DNA from: an uncultured Roseburia sp.
Lineage (GTDB): Bacteria > Bacillota > Clostridia > Lachnospirales > Lachnospiraceae
Direction: 5' to 3'
Assembly: GCA_945928585.1 (NCBI GenBank)
Contig: CAMENQ010000024.1
Span: 1-13,102, forward strand
Length of the DNA: 13,102 bases
This document shows, piece by piece, positions 7,822 through 13,102 of the stretch (positions are counted from its first letter, which is position 1; each line of letters starts with the position of its first letter). A program made the position numbers and the translations under genes. Under the pieces are notes generated by a model that had not been told where the DNA came from, did not search any database, and saw nothing but the letters and a program-made list of their open reading frames with translations.

Positions 7822-8938
7822 ATGCGCACGCCTCCTTAAGGTCTGTGACAGTTACTACATTTCCCTTTTTCGTAAGCATTTCCATACGTTTTTCTATACT
7901 CTGGTCCATATATGTGCTGAAAATAAAAACCTCTGTATTGCTAAGCCCTTCATCTGCCACCTGGTCTATTATCCTTCCGATGGAATGTCCGAAAACTGTT
8001 CTTGCCATAGAAAGTGCTTCGAGGATTTCCATATATTTTCCATATCCTGTACCTATGTCTGCCTTTATGCTTTTTCCGCCGTCATCAGTTTTACAGTTTG
8101 CTATAAGTCCAATCTGCCAGCCCTTTCTTACTGCCTCCCCTGCCAGATATGCTGCAAACTCCATGGATTTTTCCAGTATTTCCGTAAATTCATCAACCGG
8201 TATACCCGTATTTCCTGCCTGAAAGTTCAGGCATAATAGTATTCTTCTTCCCAGAACAAACTCACTGTCGTTTACCATTATTTTTCCCATTCTGGCAGTT
8301 GACTTATGATTAATTATATTTATCGGGTCTCCATAAGCATATTCCCTTACTCCTGCAAAGGAAAATACATCTCTTATGACAGGTATGTTTGATACTGAGC
8401 TTACCTGAATACACTGGTTTATTTTTTGTATATCTTCTATAAAAAGCTCTCTCGGATATACCTTTATGTCTGCAGCACTGTCAAGATAAAGCTGTATTCC
8501 CATAAAGGAAATTTTTGCAGATTCAAGCTTATAATATCCACGTTTCTTAAGTATAACCTTGTGATGTCTCCTTATTCTGGTAAAAGGCATAACAAAAAAG
8601 CGGCTGATAAATTCCTGATTTATCTCATTGCCGCTGTTTACTCCCGGCATATACAATTTTGTAGTAATATGTGTTTCCACATCTACTCTGAACATTGGCA
8701 AAAAGCTGTGATTTGTCAGTTCTTCTATAAGTTCTGCCTCCTGTCCCTCAAATGCTCCCTTTTCCGTAAAATATCTTTTATATTCCAGATTTTTAAGCGC
8801 ATATCTTCTAAAAACTCTGTATAAAAGATATATAATACAGATTAACACTGCTATTGAAGCAAGTATTCCAATAATAATAAGTACTGTCCTTACAAATATA
8901 TCAAATTCCCTTACATTGCTATTACTCTCAAGACCCAT
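7805..8938 (-). CDS. DUF58 domain protein (MoxR-associated, von Willebrand A-like)
   Basis: DUF58 proteins are usually encoded next to MoxR ATPases and are thought to be their partners, but their biochemical role is unknown. From the ATG at 8938 the protein has 377 residues. One hydrophobic segment at about 16-40 is a likely membrane anchor. The family signature sits mid-protein as REYAYGDPINIINHKSTARM, followed by GKIMVNDSE; this matches the RxYxxGDxxRxIxWxxSAR pattern with His-Lys replacing the usual Trp-Lys and Asn for Arg. The region after it (SEFVLGRRILLCLNFQAG) resembles a vWA-type beta strand but lacks a clear DxSxS metal site. An in-frame GTG at 8971 would lengthen it by 11 residues. 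I prefer 8938 because GGAGGAG lies upstream of it and because the longer form would overlap moxR by 29 bp. With the preferred start the gap to the upstream stop codon is 4 bp. It overlaps the next gene by 17 bp. Confidence 0.88.
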   Translation of the reverse strand: MGLESNSNVREFDIFVRTVLIIIGILASIAVLICIIYLLYRVFRRYALKNLEYKRYFTEKGAFEGQEAELIEELTNHSFLPMFRVDVETHITTKLYMPGVNSGNEINQEFISRFFVMPFTRIRRHHKVILKKRGYYKLESAKISFMGIQLYLDSAADIKVYPRELFIEDIQKINQCIQVSSVSNIPVIRDVFSFAGVREYAYGDPINIINHKSTARMGKIMVNDSEFVLGRRILLCLNFQAGNTGIPVDEFTEILEKSMEFAAYLAGEAVRKGWQIGLIANCKTDDGGKSIKADIGTGYGKYMEILEALSMARTVFGHSIGRIIDQVADEGLSNTEVFIFSTYMDQSIEKRMEMLTKKGNVVTVTDLKEACAYETQR

Positions 8939-8942
8939 CAGC

Positions 8943-9902
8943 CTAAAACTCCTCCGTAGGCACAGCTGCACTTCCTATTATCTGCTCCATTACCTCATAT
9001 TCTGCATTTTCTTTTATTCTCTCGCTGTTTTTTAAAATAATTCTGTGAACGCATACATAAGGTGCTGCCTTTTTAATGTCATCAGGAAGCACATATTCAC
9101 GGCCTGCCATTGCTGCCAAACCTCTTGCCACTGATATAAGTGCCAGACCGCCTCTCTGGCTTATGCCGAGAATAATTCTGTCATCCTCTCTTGTCTTTTC
9201 AATTATATTTACCACGTACTCTATAAGTTCATCAGTAATTCGTATATTTTTTACGATTGATACTGCCTCTATTATATCTTTTGTGTCTGCTACAGGCACT
9301 AATTCTCCAAGCACGTCTCCTGACATATGGGTTTTCATAATATCTATCATAGCCTGATGATTTGGATAACTCATGGAAAGCTTTACTGCAAATCTGTCTA
9401 TCTGTGCCTCCGGAAGAGGGAATACTCCCTGTGTGTCTATTGGATTTTCAGTTGCAATAACTATAAACGGAGAATTTAACTGATATGTTTTTCCATCAAC
9501 AGTAACCTGTCGCTCCTCCATAGCCTCCAAAAGCCCTGCCTGTGTCTTTGGTGTGGCTCTGTTTATTTCGTCTGCAATGAGAATATTGGAAAATACAGGT
9601 CCCTCCACAAACTGAAATTCGGAGGTTTTCATATTGAAAAAATTTATACCTGTAATGTCTGCCGGAAGCAAATCCGGTGTCATCTGTATACGTTTAAATT
9701 CTCCGTCAATTGATTTTGCAAGTGCTTTTGCAAGCATTGTTTTTCCGCTTCCCGGCACATCCTCAAGGAGGATATGTCCCCCTGAAATCATGGCAGCCAT
9801 AACCATTTTTATAGTTTCATCTTTTCCAATAATGACCTTTTTTATGTTTTCTTCTATGGCATTTACTATTTCCTTTACATCATTTATACTGCTTATTCCC
9901 AT
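8943..9902 (-). CDS. MoxR-family AAA+ ATPase
   Basis: MoxR proteins are AAA+ ATPases thought to act as chaperones that mature or activate partner complexes; they are typically paired with DUF58 or vWA proteins, as here. From the ATG at 9902 the protein has 319 residues. Walker A VPGSGKT is at 49-55 and Walker B LIADE at 108-112, followed by INRATPKTQAGLLEAMEE (113-130), which is diagnostic of the MoxR (AAA_3) group. Sensor 1 is in IATENPIDTQG (149-159), with the arginine-finger region in PEAQIDRFAVK. A helical lid domain completes it. An upstream in-frame ATG at 9914 would add only MEIV; I prefer 9902 because GGAG lies 6 bases before it, whereas the ATG at 9914 overlaps that site and has none of its own. 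The Shine-Dalgarno is the 3' end of the repeated element at 9907-9999. It is closely followed by the DUF58 gene. Confidence 0.93.
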   Translation of the reverse strand: MGISSINDVKEIVNAIEENIKKVIIGKDETIKMVMAAMISGGHILLEDVPGSGKTMLAKALAKSIDGEFKRIQMTPDLLPADITGINFFNMKTSEFQFVEGPVFSNILIADEINRATPKTQAGLLEAMEERQVTVDGKTYQLNSPFIVIATENPIDTQGVFPLPEAQIDRFAVKLSMSYPNHQAMIDIMKTHMSGDVLGELVPVADTKDIIEAVSIVKNIRITDELIEYVVNIIEKTREDDRIILGISQRGGLALISVARGLAAMAGREYVLPDDIKKAAPYVCVHRIILKNSERIKENAEYEVMEQIIGSAAVPTEEF

Positions 9903-9906
9903 AACA

Positions 9907-9999
9907 ATCTCCATTCCCGAGCGTTTTACACAAAGGGCGACGAAAATATCAAATTTGCGTCTGCCATCATAAATATTTTGTGACGCTCCGGCACAAATA
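9907..9999 (-). repeat. Repeated intergenic leader element, copy 1 (upstream of the MoxR gene)
   Basis: This 93-bp element is the partner of the one at 12099-12188. Conserved blocks in plus-strand order are ATCTCCATTC (9907-9916), GCGTTTT (9921-9927), a 14-base identical block (9949-9962) and a 22-base identical block (9978-9999). Read in the gene direction it begins 4 bases after the lipoprotein stop codon and ends in GAATGGAGAT, which provides the Shine-Dalgarno for the MoxR gene. The RNA can pair CGGAGCGU-type sequence at the start with ACGCUCGGG-type sequence near the end (8 of 9 positions), with CACAAA/UUUGUG and an inner GACG/CGUC stem inside it. It could be a mobile short repeat or a conserved cis-acting RNA. 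Confidence 0.8.
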
Positions 10000-10003
10000 C
10001 TAA

Positions 10004-11044
10004 TTAATTTATTTTTTCTTCATAAGTTTCAAGTACCTGCTCCGCACCTGTGTTATAAGTAACCACAAGTTTATACACATTATAATTTACACCATCTTTT
10101 GTAGTAGTCGATACATCTGTACGTGTGGATACTATGTATTTTGATGAGGTACATTTTATCTTAACTACAGAACCGCTTAAAAGCTCTATATTCATATATC
10201 CCAGTGAATATGATTTTGTATCATTCTGACCACTGCTTGTCACAATCTGCCTTCTTGCTGTAGTTGTCTGTGATGTACTGCCCTGTGTTGCTTTCGCAGT
10301 GGAATTAGCGGCTCCTCCATTTGATGATGATCCATTACCGCCATTACTTCCGCCACTGTTATTTGCACTGTTTCCTGAATTTCCGTTTCCGTCTCCGCTG
10401 TTTACACCGTTCCCTGCATTTCCGCTTCCATCTCCACTGTTTGCACTGTTTCCTGCGTTTCCACTTCCATCTCCACTGTTTGCACTGTTTCCTGAATTTC
10501 CGCTTCCGTCTCCGTTATGTGCACTGTTTCCTGAATTTCCGCTTCCGTCTCCGCTATTTACGCTGTTTCCTGCATTTTCGCTTGAACCTCCGTTACCTGC
10601 ATTGCTGCCTGTGTTATTTGTATTTCCATTGCCTATGGTGTCACCTGAAGGCTCATCTGCACCTGCCACCTTTTCTATAACGCTTACTACGACCTTTACC
10701 TCTTTAGTCTCATCACCATATACAAATTTATACACTGCCTCATAGGTTCCCACAGTATGTATGTCTACCGCCGTTGCATCAACCCACATCTGGAAATCTT
10801 CATATTTTTCTGTATTTGACACTTCTATACCTGTTGAGTAATCTATATCCTCTCCAACATACGTGACAATATTTTTTATGGATATTTCAGGCTCGTCTTC
10901 TGAAAAATCTGCCATTCCTGCAACAATTCCCTTTTCCATACCAAAGGATGCATCGATTTCAGGACGTGTCTGTTCCTCATCCTTTTTGCACCCTGTAAGC
11001 ACCAGTATAAATGCTGCGGCACATATTAACATTGCTTTCTTCAT
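10004..11044 (-). CDS. Lipoprotein with Ig-like (DUF5011-type) domain and Gly/Asn/Ser repeat linker
   Basis: A 346-residue predicted lipoprotein. The signal peptide MKKAMLICAAAFILVLTGC has a lipobox LTGC, with the lipidated cysteine at C19, so the mature protein should be anchored outside the membrane. Residues about 52-125 resemble bacterial Ig-like domains of the DUF5011 kind (VTYVGEDIDYSTGIEV, later HTVGTYEAVYKFVYGDE then KEVKVVVSVIE). Residues 134-258 are low-complexity Gly, Asn and Ser with some Thr and Ala, holding five 13-residue repeats (164-228). Residues 275-346 form a second beta-rich domain (SLGYMNIELLSGSVVKIKCTS and onward) that I do not recognise. The layout suggests two small folded domains joined by a flexible spacer. 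The start has GGAGAGG nearby upstream. It sits 23 bp after the DJ-1 gene and before MoxR, so it may be an outer partner of that locus; this is inference. Confidence 0.88.
   Translation of the reverse strand: MKKAMLICAAAFILVLTGCKKDEEQTRPEIDASFGMEKGIVAGMADFSEDEPEISIKNIVTYVGEDIDYSTGIEVSNTEKYEDFQMWVDATAVDIHTVGTYEAVYKFVYGDETKEVKVVVSVIEKVAGADEPSGDTIGNGNTNNTGSNAGNGGSSENAGNSVNSGDGSGNSGNSAHNGDGSGNSGNSANSGDGSGNAGNSANSGDGSGNAGNGVNSGDGNGNSGNSANNSGGSNGGNGSSSNGGAANSTAKATQGSTSQTTTARRQIVTSSGQNDTKSYSLGYMNIELLSGSVVKIKCTSSKYIVSTRTDVSTTTKDGVNYNVYKLVVTYNTGAEQVLETYEEKIN
10361..10555 (-). repeat. Five 39-bp tandem repeats coding Gly/Asn/Ser-rich units
   Basis: Within the lipoprotein gene, residues 164-228 are five in-frame copies of a 13-residue unit of the type SGDGSGNSGNSAN, with Ser/Ala, His/Asn and Ser/Asn variants. 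The 39-bp periodicity keeps the frame, so gain or loss of units by slippage would change linker length without breaking the gene. Shorter degenerate Gly/Asn/Ser sequence flanks it on both sides. Confidence 0.9.
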
Positions 11045-11067
11045 ATGTCTTTTCCTCTCCGGTTATT

Positions 11068-11619
11068 TTATTTATATTGTATGGCTTCTGCCAACTCCTC
11101 TGCCTTTCTTTCATCTGTAAATTCTGCCACAAGTGCCAGTCCCAAATCTATGGCAGTTCCCATACCTCTGCTTGTGATAATATGTCCATCCTTTACTACC
11201 TTATCCTGTTTCTTTACGTCTGCTCCCTCAAGAAAATCTTCAAAGCCCGGATAGCATGTAGCGTTTCTTCCTTTTAGTATACCAAGTCTTCCATATACCT
11301 TTGGAGCTGCACATATGGCGGAAAGCAGTTTCTTTTCTTTATTAAATTCAATTATTGCATTGCATAGTTCTTCACACGCATCTAAATTATTTGTTCCCGG
11401 CATACCTCCTGGAAGGAATATTCCGTCATATGACTGAAGCTTAGTTTCCTGTAAAAGCTTATCTGCCCCTACCTGTATATTATGGGCTCCTGTCACTGTT
11501 TTATATTCATTTATTGAAATCATATCTGTCTTAATACCGGCTCTTCTTAATATATCTATAACTGCAAGAGCCTCCACTTCCTCAAATCCGTTTGCTAACA
11601 TTGCTGCTATTGTCTTCAT
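11068..11619 (-). CDS. DJ-1/PfpI (ThiJ/YajL-type) family protein
   Basis: This 183-residue protein belongs to the DJ-1/PfpI superfamily, small flavodoxin-like alpha/beta proteins with a reactive cysteine. The YajL/DJ-1 branch has been linked to oxidative or carbonyl stress protection. The N-terminal strand and turn MLANGFEEVEALAVIDILRRAG contains the conserved glutamate (E16, equivalent to E18 of human DJ-1). The nucleophile elbow is SAICAAPKVYG, with C103. The GGMPG turn is at 71-75 and TSRGMGTAIDLGLALV at the C-terminus is also typical. The length fits DJ-1/YajL better than longer class I amidotransferase proteins. The start at 11619 has GAGGA five bases upstream, and only 1 bp separates it from the CYTH gene stop, so the two are probably co-translated. 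The actual substrate cannot be read from sequence. Confidence 0.92.
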   Translation of the reverse strand: MKTIAAMLANGFEEVEALAVIDILRRAGIKTDMISINEYKTVTGAHNIQVGADKLLQETKLQSYDGIFLPGGMPGTNNLDACEELCNAIIEFNKEKKLLSAICAAPKVYGRLGILKGRNATCYPGFEDFLEGADVKKQDKVVKDGHIITSRGMGTAIDLGLALVAEFTDERKAEELAEAIQYK

Positions 11620-11620
11620 T

Positions 11621-12091
11621 TTAATCCTCGTTTCTGCACTTTTTTAATCCCTGACTTAATGTGCTGTTGTGGTATTTTGTGTCAAATGTTACATCCTCTC
11701 CAAACCATTCCGGTGCCTGAAATGTATTTGCCTGCTCCTCAGTTTCAAACTCTACCTCTGCAAGCACAAGTCCGTCATAGCTGTCTTCAAATATATCAAG
11801 TTCTACGGTATATCCATCGTATGGTATGAGATAACGTTTCTTTTTTATAATTATTCCGTCTGCCTTTTCAAGAAGATGCTCATATCCATCCTTTGTCAGT
11901 GGGAGGTTGTATTCCTCTCTCACCATAAGTCCCTTTGACTTATAACTCATATAATATTTATAATCTGACCTTCTCACCCTTACTACAGGTTCTGTACAAA
12001 GATATGCCTGCTCTATTTCGTGATATGGATATTCATTATAATTCATCGGCAATTTGTTTTTATCTATCAGATATTTTCTTTCTATTTCCAT
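11621..12091 (-). CDS. CYTH-fold protein (triphosphate tunnel metalloenzyme family)
   Basis: A 156-residue protein of the CYTH family, whose members bind triphosphate-containing substrates in an eight-stranded tunnel with divalent metal and include triphosphatases and adenylate cyclases. The hallmark ExExK motif is at the very N-terminus (MEIERK: E2, E4, K6). Paired basic residues follow in VVRVRRSDYKYYMSYKSKG, then REEYNLPL, KKKRYLIPYDGYTVELDIFED and LVLAEVEFE, which supply the alternating basic and acidic tunnel residues. The bacterial short forms are usually inorganic triphosphatase-like; the substrate is not certain. I place the start at 12091 rather than an in-frame ATG at 12106, since the former gives the standard MEIERK start and has GGAG about 9 bases upstream, while 12106 lies inside the repeat element just upstream of that site. 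It is followed after 1 bp by the DJ-1 gene. Confidence 0.9.
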   Translation of the reverse strand: MEIERKYLIDKNKLPMNYNEYPYHEIEQAYLCTEPVVRVRRSDYKYYMSYKSKGLMVREEYNLPLTKDGYEHLLEKADGIIIKKKRYLIPYDGYTVELDIFEDSYDGLVLAEVEFETEEQANTFQAPEWFGEDVTFDTKYHNSTLSQGLKKCRNED

Positions 12092-12098
12092 AATATTT

Positions 12099-12188
12099 AT
12101 CTCCATTCTGAAGCGTTTTTGCGGGGTGATGCAAATCTCAAATTTGCGTCTTCCATTCCGGCTTCATTGTGACGCTCCGGCACAAATA
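12099..12188 (-). repeat. Repeated intergenic leader element, copy 2 (upstream of the CYTH gene)
   Basis: This 90-bp element shares four ordered blocks with copy 1: ATCTCCATTC (12099-12108), GCGTTTT (12113-12119), a 14-base identical block (12138-12151) and a 22-base identical block (12167-12188). It fills nearly the whole gap between greA (stop at 12202) and the CYTH gene. In the gene direction it starts about 13 bases after the greA stop and ends with GAATGGAGAT, giving the Shine-Dalgarno. The RNA pairs GGAGCGU with ACGCUUC (7 pairs, one G-U, compatible with the C at the same place in copy 1), and has an inner near-palindrome at 12128-12150. The middle differs in length by three bases from copy 1. 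Confidence 0.8.
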
Positions 12189-12201
12189 GCTGTGATAATA
12201 G

Positions 12202-12705
12202 TTAAAAGCTTCGTATAGCATCCTCTGAATCGTCGGCAGTCTTATCTATACTCTTTATAACTGCATAATATCCATAATCATCATTTACCTTTATGAATAC
12301 CCTGTCTCCAGTCTTTTTTCCAAGTATAGCTTTGCCTATAGGTGATTCTGTGCTTATCATGCCTTTAAGGGAGTCTTCTCTAATGGTAGTAACAAGCTTA
12401 AAGCTTTCTGTCTCGTCATCCTCCTCAAAGTACAGCTCTACTATATTATTAAGCCCTACCTCATCAGTTTTTGACTCGTCAGATATGACTATGGCTGTTT
12501 TTATCATTTTTTCAAGATATCGTATCCTGCTTTCGTTTTTGTTTTTATCCTTTTTTGCTGCATGATACTCAAAGTTTTCACTTAAATCGCCATGTGCCCT
12601 TGCTTCCTTTACGGCTTCAAGTGCCTCCTTTCTGACTACACACTTCCGGTACTCGATTTCCTGTTTCATTTTGTCTATGTCACTTTGCGTAAGCTTATCG
12701 TACAT
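12202..12705 (-). CDS. greA: GreA/GreB-family transcription elongation factor
   Basis: Gre factors enter the RNA polymerase secondary channel and stimulate cleavage of backtracked RNA. From the ATG at 12705 the protein has 167 residues, close to the usual 158. The N-terminal coiled coil covers about residues 5-75, with the acidic tip motif HGDLSENFEYHAAK (D40 and E43, the residues that position the catalytic metal). The C-terminal FKBP-like domain contains the GreA signature SPIGKAILGKKTGDRVF. The open frame continues upstream to a GTG at 12771 with another ATG at 12726. I choose 12705 because MYDKLTQSDIDKMKQEIEYR is the normal family start; its ribosome site (AAAGG about 13 bases upstream) is weak, so 12726 remains possible. 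The promoter is at 12796-12824. Firmicutes often carry more than one Gre paralogue, so this may not be the main GreA. Confidence 0.9.
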   Translation of the reverse strand: MYDKLTQSDIDKMKQEIEYRKCVVRKEALEAVKEARAHGDLSENFEYHAAKKDKNKNESRIRYLEKMIKTAIVISDESKTDEVGLNNIVELYFEEDDETESFKLVTTIREDSLKGMISTESPIGKAILGKKTGDRVFIKVNDDYGYYAVIKSIDKTADDSEDAIRSF

Positions 12706-12795
12706 ATTGTTTCGCTGCCTTTCCATTGTCTTAATTAGAAAACCGTAACATTTCAAGACTTTGCGGCTCACTAATCTGTTCTATTAATCAACTAT

Positions 12796-12824
12796 AGTTT
12801 ACAATTAAATTCCGATTTTTTCAA
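12796..12824 (-). promoter_or_regulatory. Promoter of greA and the downstream gene run
   Basis: On the minus strand TTGAAA (12819-12824) and TAAACT (12796-12801) are 17 bases apart. The -35 matches 5 of 6 consensus bases and the -10 matches 4 of 6. Transcription would start near 12789 and give a leader of about 85 bases before the preferred greA start. Confidence 0.55.
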
Positions 12825-12843
12825 GGTATATGTCACAAAACTC

Positions 12844-12872
12844 TTGACAATATATTCTTTATTTTGTATGAT
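12844..12872 (+). promoter_or_regulatory. Strong promoter of tRNA-Leu
   Basis: A consensus -35 TTGACA (12844-12849) is followed after exactly 17 bases by TATGAT (12867-12872; 5 of 6). Transcription would start near 12879, about 14 bases before the mature tRNA. It is divergent from the greA promoter, with about 20 bp between the two -35 boxes. Confidence 0.85.
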
Positions 12873-12892
12873 TTCAAGGTACGCAAATTTTC

Positions 12893-12973
12893 GCGGATGT
12901 GGTGGAATTGGCAGACACGCTAGATTTAGGTTCTAGTGTCCCCGACGTGCAGGTTCAAGTCCTGTCATCCGCA
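12893..12973 (+). tRNA. tRNA-Leu, anticodon UAG
   Basis: An 81-base class II tRNA folds from the sequence. The acceptor stem pairs GCGGATG (12893-12899) with CATCCGC, with A as discriminator (12973). The anticodon stem CTAGA/TCTAG encloses the loop TTTAGGT, giving anticodon TAG, which reads CUA and other CUN leucine codons. A long variable arm (GTC..GAC stem) precedes the T arm with TTCAAGT. The length and the variable arm fit leucine rather than other amino acids. CCA is not encoded. It has its own promoter and terminator, so it is a single-gene transcript. Confidence 0.97.
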
Positions 12974-12975
12974 CT

Positions 12976-13008
12976 AAAAAAGACAATCTTAAATGATTGT
13001 CTTTTTTT
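12976..13008 (+). terminator. Rho-independent terminator of tRNA-Leu
   Basis: AGACAATC and GATTGTCT form an 8-bp stem with a 6-base loop. It is preceded by a run of A and followed by seven T, so the stem can extend with A-T pairs. It begins 3 bases after the tRNA end. Confidence 0.92.
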
Positions 13009-13058
13009 ATATAGCATCTAAAAGCCAAAAAATGTTATGGATTTTTGTCATCAAATGA

Positions 13059-13102
13059 TTGCATTTGTTTTCATCATCATATATAATGATAGTAGAAAGG
13101 AG
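13059..13102 (+). promoter_or_regulatory. Promoter and ribosome binding site of a gene beyond the right edge
   Basis: A perfect TATAAT (13082-13087) has a weak -35, TTGCAT (13059-13064), at 17 bp spacing. The window ends with AAAGGAG (13096-13102), a good Shine-Dalgarno, so a plus-strand start codon is expected within about 10 bases beyond the edge. A 6+6 bp inverted repeat (CAAATG/CATTTG, 13052-13067) overlaps the -35 and could be an operator. Apart from this, 13009-13050 shows nothing recognisable. Confidence 0.55.

Noticed and set aside
7674..8236. Two plus-strand open frames of 167-182 codons opposite the DUF58 gene and the membrane protein gene
   Set aside because: They lie wholly antisense to well-supported overlapping genes, have no Shine-Dalgarno I trust, and their composition is that of reversed coding sequence.
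10361..10555. CRISPR-like array
   Set aside because: The units are contiguous 39-bp coding repeats without unique spacers, all in the frame of the lipoprotein gene.
10299..10745. Long plus-strand open frame rich in Pro, Phe and Leu, opposite the lipoprotein repeat
   Set aside because: It is the antisense of the 39-bp Gly/Asn/Ser repeats, which naturally keeps frames open on the other strand. It has no ribosome site or recognisable fold.
12706..12771. N-terminal extension of GreA to the GTG at 12771
   Set aside because: The added 22 residues do not resemble the family and the GTG has no ribosome site. The normal GreA start is at 12705, with 12726 as the only serious alternative.
12881..12890. 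Ten bases ACGCAAATTT before the tRNA match the reverse complement of part of the leader element
   Set aside because: Ten AT-rich bases can match by chance, and none of the other conserved blocks is present nearby.

Overview
The window looks like chromosome from a low-GC Gram-positive anaerobe, most likely a Lachnospiraceae-type Clostridium relative. The reasons are AT-rich DNA with frequent ATA and AGA codons, strong AAGGAGG-type ribosome binding sites, a lipoprotein typical of Firmicutes, and the order tig-clpP-clpX-lon-ysxC, which is a Firmicutes arrangement. Almost everything is on the minus strand, so the genes read from right to left. Only a tRNA and the start of an unseen gene at the right edge are on the plus strand. 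Gene density is high, and no stretch longer than about 200 bases lacks a gene.

Right edge (about 12700-13102): a divergent intergenic region. A minus-strand promoter drives a GreA-family transcript cleavage factor. A strong plus-strand promoter drives tRNA-Leu(UAG), which ends in a clear terminator. A further promoter-like -10 and a ribosome binding site end the window, so another plus-strand gene starts just outside it.

Middle (6337-12705): a compact run of minus-strand genes, possibly one long transcript: greA, a CYTH-fold triphosphatase-like protein, a DJ-1/PfpI protein, a lipoprotein with an Ig-like domain and a 13-residue Gly/Asn/Ser repeat, a MoxR AAA+ ATPase, a DUF58 protein, a membrane protein with a DUF4129-like tail, and a regulator with two XRE helix-turn-helix domains. 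The run ends in a hairpin terminator at 6302-6341. The MoxR/DUF58/DUF4129 trio resembles known envelope-associated MoxR loci, but no transglutaminase domain is present. Two of the gaps in this run are filled by copies of the same 90-93 bp element (9907-9999 and 12099-12188). In each copy the 3' end supplies the Shine-Dalgarno sequence of the next gene.

Left (1-6221): the cytosolic protein quality-control cluster. A good sigma-A-type promoter (6193-6221) starts tig (trigger factor), clpP and clpX. Between clpX and lon lies a 122-bp near-perfect inverted repeat able to form one very long RNA hairpin. Then come lon and ysxC/engB, which overlap by 20 bp; ysxC runs off the left edge. Trigger factor folds nascent chains, ClpXP and Lon degrade proteins, and YsxC is a ribosome-assembly GTPase, so this half links translation with protein turnover.

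The least ordinary features are the two related 5'-leader elements, the long clpX-lon hairpin, and the reduced MoxR-type locus with its repeat lipoprotein. I saw no CRISPR array, transposase, phage gene or defence system.
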